This document shows positions 1-5,960 of a stretch of DNA of 9,650 nucleotides, piece after piece; the first letter of the stretch is position 1; the number at the start of each line of letters is the position of its first letter. This stretch comes from Acidaminococcus fermentans (GTDB lineage Bacteria > Bacillota_C > Negativicutes > Acidaminococcales > Acidaminococcaceae). Location of the stretch: positions 1 through 9,650 of the forward strand of contig SFHH01000070.1 in NCBI GenBank assembly GCA_004555735.1. Reading direction: 5' to 3'. Under the pieces are notes generated by a model. It did not search any database and was not told where the DNA came from. It saw only the letters and a list, made by a program, of their open reading frames with translations. The position numbers and the translations under genes are program-made.

Positions 1-473
1 TGGGGGCCCTGATTTCCAATTCCAAGTATGGGAAAGCTTATTTCGAAAAACTGAAGGAGAACGGTACGGAACTCCAGTCCGGGACCACGGCGACCCACAA
101 CCAGATTGCGGCCGGTGCTTATAAAGTAGGGATGTGCCTGGATTATGTCACGGAAAACCTGAAGAGCAAAGGTTCCACCATCGAATTCGTCTATCCGAAG
201 CAGGACATCATCTCCATCTACAGCCCCATCGCCCTGGTGAAGGGAGCCAAGAACGAGGAAAATGCCAAGAAGCTCTATGACTTCATCCTTTCCAAAGAAG
301 GCCAGGAAGTCCTGGTACAAAACAATATGCTGTCCGTCCGCAAAGATGTGAAACAGAAAGGTGTGACCATTGAGGAAATCGCCAAGAATGCCATGAAGGT
401 GGATCTGGAGAAACTGGCTGCCAATGCCAAGAATGTACTGGATGAATTCGATGCCATCTTCAAGAAAAATTAA
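1..473 (+). CDS. ABC transporter substrate-binding protein, ferric-iron/AfuA-like (3' part only)
   Basis: This is the C-terminal part (about 156 residues) of an extracellular solute-binding protein; the 5' end with the signal peptide lies outside the window. The reading frame is open from base 3 and ends with TAA at 471-473. Visible family features are the stretch SGTTATHNQIAAGAYKVGM, which matches the 'S...V..GE..VG' hinge-side region of family 1/6 binding proteins, then a 'Y..IALVKGAKN.ENAKKLYDFILSKEGQEVL' block typical of Fe(III), 2-aminoethylphosphonate and related anion/iron binders, and a charged helical tail. The protein would sit outside the cytoplasmic membrane and hand its ligand to the permease encoded downstream. 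The adjacent ATPase and fused permease genes support this role. The ligand cannot be read from this fragment: ferric iron is the default for the FbpB-like permease, but phosphonate, polyamine or sugar-phosphate are possible. Confidence 0.9.
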   Translation, partial: GALISNSKYGKAYFEKLKENGTELQSGTTATHNQIAAGAYKVGMCLDYVTENLKSKGSTIEFVYPKQDIISIYSPIALVKGAKNEENAKKLYDFILSKEGQEVLVQNNMLSVRKDVKQKGVTIEEIAKNAMKVDLEKLAANAKNVLDEFDAIFKKN

Positions 474-478
474 CGTCG

Positions 479-512
479 GAACGGACGGCAGGACAGTCTG
501 CCGTCCGTTTTT
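479..512 (+). terminator. Intercistronic hairpin between binding-protein and ATPase genes
   Basis: A perfect 11-bp stem (ACGGACGGCAG at 481-491 with CTGCCGTCCGT at 498-508, plus an A-T and a G-T pair outside) closes a 6-nt loop GACAGT and is followed by a T-tract at 508-512. It starts 5 bases after the stop codon of the binding-protein gene and ends just before the AGGAGGTG ribosome site of the ATPase gene. It has the form of an intrinsic terminator. In ABC operons such hairpins usually act as partial terminators or as 3'-end protectors, giving more binding protein than membrane components. That use is inferred here. Confidence 0.85.
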
Positions 513-526
513 CAGGAGGTGAAAGT

Positions 527-1621
527 ATGGCCGATGTTTGGTTCAACCATATTACCTTCCACTATGGGAAAAAGTGCATCTTCGAAGATCTTTCCCTGAC
601 CGTGGAAGAAAGCCAGATCATGTGTCTGGTCGGCCCTTCCGGCTGCGGCAAGACGACCTTGGTCCGCTGCCTCTTGGGGTTCATCAAACCGGAGACAGGC
701 TCCATTTATGTAGGGGACCGCTGCCTGTTCGACGCGGAAAAAGGCATCGACGTATCTCCGGAGCATCGTCACATCGGGGTGGTATTCCAGGATTATGCGG
801 TGTGGCCCCATATGACCGTGTTGGAAAACGTGCTGTATCCCATGAAGAAGATGCGGCTGCCCAAAGAAGAGATGAAGGCAAGAGCCCATCATGCCCTGGA
901 ACAAGTGCGGATGCTGGGCTATGAGGAACATCTCCCCAGCCAGCTTTCCGGGGGGCAGCAGCAGCGGGTGGCCATCGCCCGTGCTTTGGTGAGCAGTGAT
1001 GAAGTAATCGTCATGGACGAACCCATCACCAACCTGGATGCCAAGCTGCGGGAAGAAATGCTCACCGAGATCCGTTTGATCCAGCATGATATCGGGACTA
1101 CCATCCTGTACATCACCCATGACCAGGAGGCGGCTCTCCAGCTGTGTGACCGGATGGCCATCATGGACCGGGAAGGGAAGCTGTGCCAGATTGGGGAAGA
1201 TGAGGACATCATCCTGCGGCCGGCCAACCGGTTCGTCTTTGAATTCATCGGGGTATCCAACTTCTTCCCTTTGGTGCGGGAAAATGGACACACCTATCTG
1301 GTGGCCGGAGAGAAATTCCTCTATGATGAATGCCCTCCGGAAATCTTTGCCAGCGGCAAGCCCATGGAAATGGGGAGCCGTCTCAACGATATGGTCTTTG
1401 ACGACCAGTCTCCTATCCGGGGAAAGATCACCCGGAGCGTGTTCCTGGGAAGCGAATACGTGTATTTCATCCAGCTGGGGAACCGGGAGATCCGGATGCA
1501 GGTCAATGCCCTGGATGTGATGCAGAACAATAAGGTGGAGGAAGGACAGGAAGTGGGTTTGCGTTTCCTCCAGCCCCGGTATTATGAAGCCAGAAAGGAG
1601 GACCATGATGAATCTGCGTAG
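527..1621 (+). CDS. ABC transporter ATP-binding protein (ferric-iron/FbpC type), first of two
   Basis: This 364-residue protein is the cytoplasmic ATPase of the importer. All nucleotide-binding motifs are present: Walker A GPSGCGKT at about 36-43, Q-loop Gln88 in VVFQDYAVWPHM, signature LSGGQQQR at 140-147, Walker B VIVMDEP at 160-166, D-loop NLDAKLRE, and the switch His198 in ITHDQ. The last 150 residues form a TOBE-like regulatory/accessory domain, as in FbpC, PotA and MalK-class ATPases, and the length fits this class. The start ATG is set by AGGAGGTG at 514-521, five bases upstream. The 3' end overlaps the permease gene by 14 bp, which suggests translational coupling. A second, different ATPase of the same class follows the permease, so the two may work as a heterodimer. 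Catalytic residues look intact in both. Confidence 0.95.
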   Translation: MADVWFNHITFHYGKKCIFEDLSLTVEESQIMCLVGPSGCGKTTLVRCLLGFIKPETGSIYVGDRCLFDAEKGIDVSPEHRHIGVVFQDYAVWPHMTVLENVLYPMKKMRLPKEEMKARAHHALEQVRMLGYEEHLPSQLSGGQQQRVAIARALVSSDEVIVMDEPITNLDAKLREEMLTEIRLIQHDIGTTILYITHDQEAALQLCDRMAIMDREGKLCQIGEDEDIILRPANRFVFEFIGVSNFFPLVRENGHTYLVAGEKFLYDECPPEIFASGKPMEMGSRLNDMVFDDQSPIRGKITRSVFLGSEYVYFIQLGNREIRMQVNALDVMQNNKVEEGQEVGLRFLQPRYYEARKEDHDESA

Positions 1622-3332
1622 AACCCGGCAGGGGACGTCCGATCTGGCGGCCCTGGACGGAAAAACCTTCAGCCTGGATAAGGCCATGACGCTGGTCAGC
1701 TTCGTCCTGCTGTTCGTCATCGTCTTTATCCCCATTTTCATGATCGTCTACAATGCCTTCTTCTATGAAGGGCATCTGGACATCGAGATGTTCAAGACCG
1801 TTGTATTCAGCCAGGATAATATCAGTGCCATGACCCATACTGTCATCATCGGCCTCAGCGTGACGGTGGTGGGAACGATTATCGGTCTTTTCTATGCCTG
1901 GCTGCTGGGGCGCAGCGATATCCCCTGTAAGAACCTGATGCGGGCCCTGTTCATGATCCCTTACATGTTCCCACCCTTCTTCGGGGCCATGGCTTGGGAT
2001 ATGCTCCTTTCGGGACGGGGCGGCTATGTGAACACCTGGCTGATGAACACCTTCCACCTGGCGTCGCCACCGTTCAATATCAATTCCCTGGGTGGTATCA
2101 TTTTCGTGGAAGTCTCTTATTATTTCCCCTTTGTGTTCATGCAGGTGGTCAGCGCCCTGGAGCGGATGGACCCCACCCTGGAAGAAAGTGCCCGGATCGC
2201 TGGGGCCAGCCAGGGGACCGTCATCCGGAAAATCACTATTCCTCTGGTGACTCCGGCCATTTCCGCAGGGGCCCTGCTGATCCTGATCTCTTCCCTGGCC
2301 CATTTCGGGGTGCCGGCCATCCTGGGCTTCTCCAAACAGATCTATACCCTGCCTACGGTGATCTATGCCTACATCGACCGGGCTGGGGGCAGCTTTGAGG
2401 GGATCCGTCAGGGAGCAGCCCTATCCATCCTCCTGGTCTTTGTGGTCACCATGGCCCTGATCCTGCAGAAAGTGGTCCTTTCCAGTGGGTCCTATGACAT
2501 CATCAAAGGCAAGAGCATGCGTCCCACCCTGATCAAGCTCCGGGGAGCCAAATATCCCCTGCTGCTGCTGGCGGTGCTGACATTGGTCCTCATCGTGCTG
2601 GTCCCCCTCATCATGATCTTCCTGGAAGGATTGGTGAAAGCCTATGGGCTGCCGCTGATCCCGGCGAACTTCACCCTGGACAATTTCCACAGCATCATCA
2701 CCAGCAAACAGACCATGGATGCCATCCGGAATTCCCTGTTCCTGTCTGTCAGCGCCGGGGTCCTCTGTATGTTCCTGGGCGTGATGATCGCCTATGTAGT
2801 CATCAAGATCAAACCCAAAGGGAAGGAAATCCTGGAAATGCTTTCCGTCCTGCCTTATTCCATCCCTGGGACTGTGCTGGCCATCGGGGTGATCCTTTCC
2901 TGGTCCGGCCAATTGGGCATCAGCCTGTATAACACCATCTGGATCATTTTGGTGGCATACATGGCCCGGTACCTGAGCTTCTCCATGAAGAGCGCTTCCG
3001 CATCCCTCCAGCAGGTCCACCCGTCCCTGGAAGAAGCCGCCCGTGCCTGTGGAGCGTCCCATACGGAATCCCTGAAAGACATCACCCTGCCTCTAATCCG
3101 GCCGGCCATGGTAGCTGGGTTCTTCCTGATTTTCCTGCCCTCCATGCGGGAACTGACCACTTCCATCCTGCTCTATGGGCCTTATACCCGGACTCTGGGG
3201 GTGCAGATCTTCGCCCTGCGGGACAGCGGACAGATCCCCCAGGCTTCGGCGCTGGCGGCCGTGGCCATCTGCATCATCATCATCTGCAATTTCATCGTTA
3301 CCCAGATCACCAAAGACAAGAAGGGGGTGTAA
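1608..3332 (+). CDS. ABC transporter permease with two fused transmembrane domains (FbpB-like)
   Basis: The protein is 574 residues if it begins at the ATG at 1608, which sits 6 bases after AAAGGAGG (1594-1601). The ATG at 1605 is the alternative, and an upstream ATG at 1584 has no ribosome site. It is very hydrophobic, with about 12 membrane spans in two halves joined by a basic linker near residues 290-315. Each half carries the binding-protein-dependent permease EAA loop that docks on an ATPase: one at about 192-214 (EESARIAGAS...ITIPLV) and one at about 475-497 (EEAARACGAS...ITLPLI). A fused permease of this kind is typical of ferric-iron (FbpB/SfuB/AfuB) systems and of some phosphonate and thiamine importers. 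Because the two EAA loops differ, each could prefer one of the two ATPases encoded on either side. The gene overlaps the upstream ATPase gene and is followed after 3 bases by the second ATPase gene. Confidence 0.93.
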   Translation: MNLRRTRQGTSDLAALDGKTFSLDKAMTLVSFVLLFVIVFIPIFMIVYNAFFYEGHLDIEMFKTVVFSQDNISAMTHTVIIGLSVTVVGTIIGLFYAWLLGRSDIPCKNLMRALFMIPYMFPPFFGAMAWDMLLSGRGGYVNTWLMNTFHLASPPFNINSLGGIIFVEVSYYFPFVFMQVVSALERMDPTLEESARIAGASQGTVIRKITIPLVTPAISAGALLILISSLAHFGVPAILGFSKQIYTLPTVIYAYIDRAGGSFEGIRQGAALSILLVFVVTMALILQKVVLSSGSYDIIKGKSMRPTLIKLRGAKYPLLLLAVLTLVLIVLVPLIMIFLEGLVKAYGLPLIPANFTLDNFHSIITSKQTMDAIRNSLFLSVSAGVLCMFLGVMIAYVVIKIKPKGKEILEMLSVLPYSIPGTVLAIGVILSWSGQLGISLYNTIWIILVAYMARYLSFSMKSASASLQQVHPSLEEAARACGASHTESLKDITLPLIRPAMVAGFFLIFLPSMRELTTSILLYGPYTRTLGVQIFALRDSGQIPQASALAAVAICIIIICNFIVTQITKDKKGV

Positions 3333-3335
3333 AAC

Positions 3336-4442
3336 GTGACTGACCAAATTGTGCTGCGGCACGTGACCAAACGTTTTACCACCAAAAAATTGGGCATCAT
3401 CACAGCTGTCAATGATTTCAACCTGACCGTCCGGGAAGGGGAATGTTTTTCCTTCCTGGGACCATCGGGCTGCGGCAAAAGTACCACCCTGCGGATGATT
3501 GCCGGGTTCGAAGACCTGTCAGAAGGGGAAATCGAACTGTGCGGCCGCCCCGTCTCCGTCAAAGAGAAGAACATCTATGTGCCTCCGGAAGAGCGGGGAT
3601 TGGGGATGGTGTTCCAGGCCTTCGCTGTCTGGCCCCATATGAATATCTTCGAAAATGTAGCATTCCCGCTGCAGATCCGGAAGCTGCCCAAGGCGGACAT
3701 CGTACAGCGGGTGAAAGAGGCCCTGCACCATACCAGCCTGGATGGGATGGAAGAAGTCTATCCCAGCGATCTTTCCGGAGGACAGCAGCAGCGGATCGCC
3801 CTGGCCCGGGCCATCGTCACCAATCCTAAGGTCATGCTGCTGGACGAACCTTTGTCCAACCTGGATCCCAAACTCCGGGAAAGCATGCGGTTCGAAATCA
3901 AGAGCCTCCAGCAGAAATTCGGCTTCACCATCATTTTCGTGACCCATGACCAGAGCGAAGCCATGGCCATTTCGGACCGGATGATGGTCTGTGATATGGG
4001 GAACATCGTCCAGATCGATACCCCAGAAAATCTGTACAACCGGCCGTGCAACCGGTTTGTCCATAGTTTCCTGGGACAATCGACATTCTTACACGTTTAT
4101 TTAAAGGACAATCAGGTCTATGTCCGGGGAGATTCGGAACAGACCTTGGATCTGCCCATCCCGGAGCATGTGGACCGGGAGATGGTCATTGCCATCCGGC
4201 CCAATGAAATCGACTTGAACCGGACCAAGGGATTCCGAGGAAAGATCGAAAGCCGGATCTTCCTCACCGATTCCACCCAGTATCTGGTCCGCATGGGAGA
4301 CCAGCTCCTGAAGGTCCAGACGCCTCATCGGATCACCTTTGCAGAAGGAGAAGAATGCAGGGTCAACCTTGTGAAGGTCATGTGGTATCCGGAAGAAGAT
4401 CCTGGCAAAGAAGAAGAACGGGCCAGGAGACAGTTGGTATGA
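3336..4442 (+). CDS. ABC transporter ATP-binding protein (ferric-iron/FbpC type), second of two
   Basis: This is a 368-residue cytoplasmic ATPase. Motifs seen: Walker A GPSGCGKST at 42-50, Q-loop Gln94 in MVFQAFAVWPHM, signature LSGGQQQR at 146-153, Walker B VMLLDEP at 166-172, D-loop NLDPKLRE, and His204 in VTHDQ. A TOBE-like C-terminal domain fills about 230-355, ending in a charged tail (EEDPGKEEERARR). The start is a GTG, 3 bases after the permease stop, preceded by AAGGGGGTG at 3320-3328, so translation is probably coupled to the permease. It shares layout and most motifs with the ATPase encoded at 527-1621 but is clearly diverged. The pair could be an ancient duplication that became a heterodimer, or one copy could serve another permease. 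This is the last gene of the operon. Confidence 0.95.
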   Translation: MTDQIVLRHVTKRFTTKKLGIITAVNDFNLTVREGECFSFLGPSGCGKSTTLRMIAGFEDLSEGEIELCGRPVSVKEKNIYVPPEERGLGMVFQAFAVWPHMNIFENVAFPLQIRKLPKADIVQRVKEALHHTSLDGMEEVYPSDLSGGQQQRIALARAIVTNPKVMLLDEPLSNLDPKLRESMRFEIKSLQQKFGFTIIFVTHDQSEAMAISDRMMVCDMGNIVQIDTPENLYNRPCNRFVHSFLGQSTFLHVYLKDNQVYVRGDSEQTLDLPIPEHVDREMVIAIRPNEIDLNRTKGFRGKIESRIFLTDSTQYLVRMGDQLLKVQTPHRITFAEGEECRVNLVKVMWYPEEDPGKEEERARRQLV

Positions 4443-4535
4443 AAAGAGGGGCTGCTGCGTACGCAACTGAGCTGACCCCCAATTGTTAGATTTTTGGTCT
4501 AACAATTGGGGGTCAGCTCACAACAACCCCTTTTT
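4443..4535 (+). terminator. Operon terminator split by an inserted palindrome
   Basis: The segment begins right after the stop of the second ATPase gene. The outer parts pair as a terminator: AAAGAGGGG (4443-4451) with CCCCTTTTT (4527-4535), including one G-T pair. If the 53-bp palindrome (4468-4520) and one CAAC copy (4521-4524) are removed, the flanks join into one hairpin. That hairpin has GGGG-CTG-C-TGC on the left, a GTAC loop and GCAACAACCCC on the right, with two C-A mismatches, an A-rich 5' side and a T5 tail. This reads as an intrinsic terminator for the ABC operon, possibly bidirectional. The present form still allows the outer stem, now with the large inner hairpin stacked inside it. 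Confidence 0.65.
4468..4520. mobile_element. Minimal palindromic insertion (MITE-like), 23-bp perfect inverted repeats
   Basis: The left arm at 4468-4490 begins TGAGCTGACCCCC and continues AATTGTTAGA. The right arm at 4498-4520 is its exact reverse complement over all 23 bases. Only 7 bases (TTTTTGG) separate the arms. The unit begins with TG and ends with CA, and it is flanked by CAAC on both sides (4464-4467 and 4521-4524), which looks like a 4-bp target duplication. TG...CA ends, arms of 20-40 bp and 3-4 bp duplications are usual for IS3-family elements, and the GACCCC...GTTAGA pattern resembles ends of that family from memory. It encodes nothing. It could be a remnant or non-autonomous derivative consisting only of the two ends. 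The alternative is an unusually perfect hairpin of local origin. Confidence 0.6.
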
Positions 4536-4536
4536 A

Positions 4537-4565
4537 GGACTCGAGCTCCGGGTCTCGAGTCTCGG
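4537..4565. repeat. CTCGAG hairpin with GTCTCGR heptamer repeat
   Basis: GACTCGAG (4538-4545) and CTCGAGTC (4554-4561) are exact inverted copies around the loop CTCCGGGT. The right part also reads as two 7-bp units, GTCTCGA and GTCTCGG (4552-4565). The same heptamer theme returns in opposite orientation at 4705-4725. No T-tract follows directly, so it is not a classic terminator. It is probably an intergenic repeat of the genome. Confidence 0.5.
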
Positions 4566-4575
4566 GCTTTTGGAT

Positions 4576-4604
4576 AGAACCTGTCCCCATGGCCAGGTTC
4601 TTTT
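4576..4604 (+). terminator. Terminator-like hairpin
   Basis: AGAACCTG (4576-4583) pairs exactly with CAGGTTCT (4594-4601) around a 10-nt loop TCCCCATGGC, and the stem runs into TTTT (4601-4604). It could be a second, back-up terminator for + strand transcription leaving the ABC operon. The T-tract is short, so termination strength is uncertain; it may instead be a dispersed repeat. Confidence 0.45.
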
Positions 4605-4698
4605 GAAGGAATACTATGCTGGATATAGGAACGAATATCTTATTGTTAGCAGATTAGGTTTTACACATTCTAAAAAATTTGCCTGTAAATTTCTCATT
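4605..4698. other. AT-rich spacer with no recognisable gene
   Basis: This stretch lies between two groups of inverted repeats. Apparent short reading frames have no ribosome site and no family features. A TTGTTA at about 4643 has no convincing -10 partner, so no promoter is claimed. It could form the body of an untranslated RNA ending at the hairpin at 4752-4773, but nothing in the sequence proves transcription from here. Confidence 0.4.
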
Positions 4699-4741
4699 CG
4701 GCTCGAGACGAGAGACATGAGACCGAGCCGCTATGCGGCTC
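4699..4741. repeat. Overlapping GC-rich hairpins and three GAGACNN heptamers
   Basis: GAGAC occurs at 4705, 4712 and 4719 with an exact 7-bp period (GAGACGA, GAGACAT, GAGACCG). The block is framed by CGGCTCG (4699-4705) and CGAGCCG (4724-4730), which can pair. A second hairpin, GAGCCGC (4725-4731) with GCGGCTC (4735-4741) and loop TAT, uses the same middle strand, so the two stems exclude each other. The heptamers are the reverse complement of the GTCTC units near 4552. This is best read as a genome-specific intergenic repeat; a regulatory role is not shown. Confidence 0.5.
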
Positions 4742-4750
4742 ACGAGAACG

Positions 4751-4790
4751 GGGGTGTGAATTTTTTCACACCCTCTTTTGTACTTTTTTC
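4751..4790 (+). terminator. Strong intrinsic terminator, + strand
   Basis: GGGTGTGAA (4752-4760) pairs with TTCACACCC (4765-4773) around TTTT, with one more G-T pair outside, and is followed by a T-rich tail (TCTTTTGTACTTTTTT). On the - strand the stem is not followed by T residues, so it works for + strand transcripts only. The nearest + strand gene ends about 310 bases upstream and already has a terminator. This one either catches read-through before it runs antisense into the LysR gene or ends an unrecognised short transcript. Confidence 0.75.
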
Positions 4791-4828
4791 CCTCTTACAT
4801 AAATAAAAAATGTAAAGTATAGAAGAAC

Positions 4829-4876
4829 AAAAAATGCAAAATCAAAAATTTGTCAATTGAAAAATATCATTTTGCA
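4829..4876 (-). terminator. Possible weak terminator of the LysR gene
   Basis: On the - strand TGCAAAAT and ATTTTGCA (plus-strand 4869-4876 and 4835-4842) are exact 8-bp inverted repeats, and the second arm is followed by TTTTTT (4834-4829). The loop of 26 bases contains a TCAATTGA palindrome. The stem is AT-rich and the loop long, so this is only a candidate, but no better - strand terminator is seen beyond the LysR stop. The remaining bases between 4791 and 4914 show only a short TTACAT/ATGTAA repeat at 4795-4815. Confidence 0.25.
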
Positions 4877-4914
4877 GACAGTAGCTTTTTATTGAGGTGT
4901 AAAAAACCATCTTT

Positions 4915-5814
4915 TCACACTCCTCCTTCCGCCTTTCCTCGGAGCAACCGGAGGAATTCTTTGGCGGCGGGGGTCAGGGTGGCCCCTTTTTCATAGACGA
5001 TCTGGATTTCCCGAGTTAAAGGATAGCCAGTCAGCGGTAGGGCTTTCACCAGCCCTGCCTGGATTTCCACTTCAACGGCTTTAGGCGACAGGATGGCCAC
5101 GCCCAGATTGTGGATCACGGCCTGCTTGATGCCTTCCTGATTGCTGATGAACAGGGGATTCCGGAGCTCCAGTCCTGTAGAAGAGAGCTTTTTCTTCAGG
5201 AAATGATAGAGAGACGAGGAGGCATTTTTGGTGATCCAGAGCTGGGTGTTCAGGGTCTCCAGGGAAATCTCCGACTGGGCAAACAGGGGATTTTCCCGTC
5301 CCACGATGACTTTCAGTTCGTCCTGCAGCCAGGGGATCCTTTCGTAACGGCCTTCCTCCAGCTCCACATAATTGGACAAGAGCAAGAATTCCACTTGGTA
5401 GGAATGGAGCCGGGAAAGCAGGGAGCGGGAAGCATTGATGGTCATGTTCAGGGTGATGCCGGGATACAGCTTGTGGAAAGAGGCCAGGAACTCCGGAACC
5501 AGATAGACTCCGATGAAGTTGGTGGCACCGAAGTTCAGGGTGCCCTGTTCCAGATCATCGATCTGCCGCAGTTGCTCCTGGGCGTTCTGCCAGGAGGAAA
5601 GAAGGGTGCGGGCATAAGGCATGAAAGCCTTGCCGTATACGGTCAGCAGGGTTTCCTTGTGGGAACGGGCAAAGAGCTGGGCCTGGAGTTGCTCTTCCAG
5701 AGTACGGATCTGTTTGGAAAGGGCCGGCTGAGAAATGTACAAAGCGTCTGCTGCCTCTGAAAAATTTTTGTACTGGGCTAAAGTCAGAAAGGCCCGGATC
5801 TTTTCAATATCCAT
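4915..5814 (-). CDS. LysR-family transcriptional regulator
   Basis: This 299-residue protein has the normal LysR length. The N-terminal winged helix-turn-helix is clear: MDIEKIRAFLTLAQ, then SEAADALYISQPALSKQIRTL at about 19-39 and LEEQLQAQLFAR, followed by a linker helix to about residue 85. The rest is the two-lobe effector-binding domain with the expected 'LNFGATNF...LVPEFLASFHKLYPGI' entry. The ATG at 5814 is preceded by AAAAGGAGGTGG (5830-5819 on the - strand). The gene is divergent from the DASS carrier gene across a 146-bp spacer, the usual layout for a LysR protein that activates its neighbour in response to the imported compound or a product of it. It therefore probably controls the carrier and the mutase-like enzyme as well as itself. 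The effector is unknown; a di- or tricarboxylate or phosphorylated anion is the reasonable guess. Confidence 0.93.
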   Translation of the reverse strand: MDIEKIRAFLTLAQYKNFSEAADALYISQPALSKQIRTLEEQLQAQLFARSHKETLLTVYGKAFMPYARTLLSSWQNAQEQLRQIDDLEQGTLNFGATNFIGVYLVPEFLASFHKLYPGITLNMTINASRSLLSRLHSYQVEFLLLSNYVELEEGRYERIPWLQDELKVIVGRENPLFAQSEISLETLNTQLWITKNASSSLYHFLKKKLSSTGLELRNPLFISNQEGIKQAVIHNLGVAILSPKAVEVEIQAGLVKALPLTGYPLTREIQIVYEKGATLTPAAKEFLRLLRGKAEGGV

Positions 5815-5832
5815 GAAACCACCTCCTTTTGA

Positions 5833-5861
5833 ATTATAACAGAATGGAATTAAAACAACAA
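5833..5861 (-). promoter_or_regulatory. Candidate promoter of the LysR gene
   Basis: On the - strand a perfect TATAAT (5838-5833) lies 17 bases after TTGTTG (5861-5856), a weak -35. Transcription would begin near 5826, leaving a leader of only about 12 bases with the ribosome site at its very 5' end. That is tight, so the true start may differ. It overlaps the left half of the dyad at 5834-5840. Confidence 0.35.
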
Positions 5862-5882
5862 AACAATAGAATTGAGTTATAA
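5834..5882. promoter_or_regulatory. Candidate LysR operator: TTATAAC...GTTATAA dyad
   Basis: TTATAAC (5834-5840) and GTTATAA (5876-5882) are exact 7-bp inverted copies 35 bases apart. The right half overlaps the -35 of the carrier promoter and the left half overlaps the -10 of the regulator promoter. LysR proteins typically bind one site near their own promoter and one near the target -35, so the placement fits. The sequence is AT-rich and such matches can be accidental. Confidence 0.35.
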
Positions 5883-5900
5883 AATAAAAGTCGCTACAAT
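5872..5900 (+). promoter_or_regulatory. Sigma-70 type promoter of the DASS carrier operon
   Basis: TTGAGT (5872-5877) and TACAAT (5895-5900) are separated by exactly 17 bases, with 4/6 and 5/6 matches to the consensus. Transcription would start near 5907, giving a leader of about 54 bases before the ATG at 5961. The imperfect -35 is overlapped by a possible LysR half-site, as expected for an activated promoter. Confidence 0.6.
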
Positions 5901-5960
5901 ATAGTCAGAAAATTATGAAGGAACTAGACGAGGGGAGTTCCGCTACAGGAGGAGATTTGT

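Noticed and set aside
512..1741. Long - strand frames opposite the ATPase and permease genes (also at 1503-2303, 3519-4079, 7367-8416)
   Set aside because: They are antisense shadows of GC-rich coding sequence: His/Gln/Pro-rich, without ribosome sites, opposite genes with intact family motifs.
4699..4773. Attenuator or riboswitch with alternative stems
   Set aside because: The stems do exclude each other, but no + strand gene follows (the next gene is on the opposite strand), so a cis-regulatory switch has no target.
4483..4806. A 107-codon + strand frame across the spacer
   Set aside because: It starts inside the 23-bp palindrome, runs through several hairpins, has no ribosome site and no protein-like composition.
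4897..4920. GTGTAAAA / TTTTCACAC imperfect hairpin over the LysR stop codon
   Set aside because: It needs a bulge, is AT-rich and has no T-tract on the - strand, so it is not supported as a terminator.
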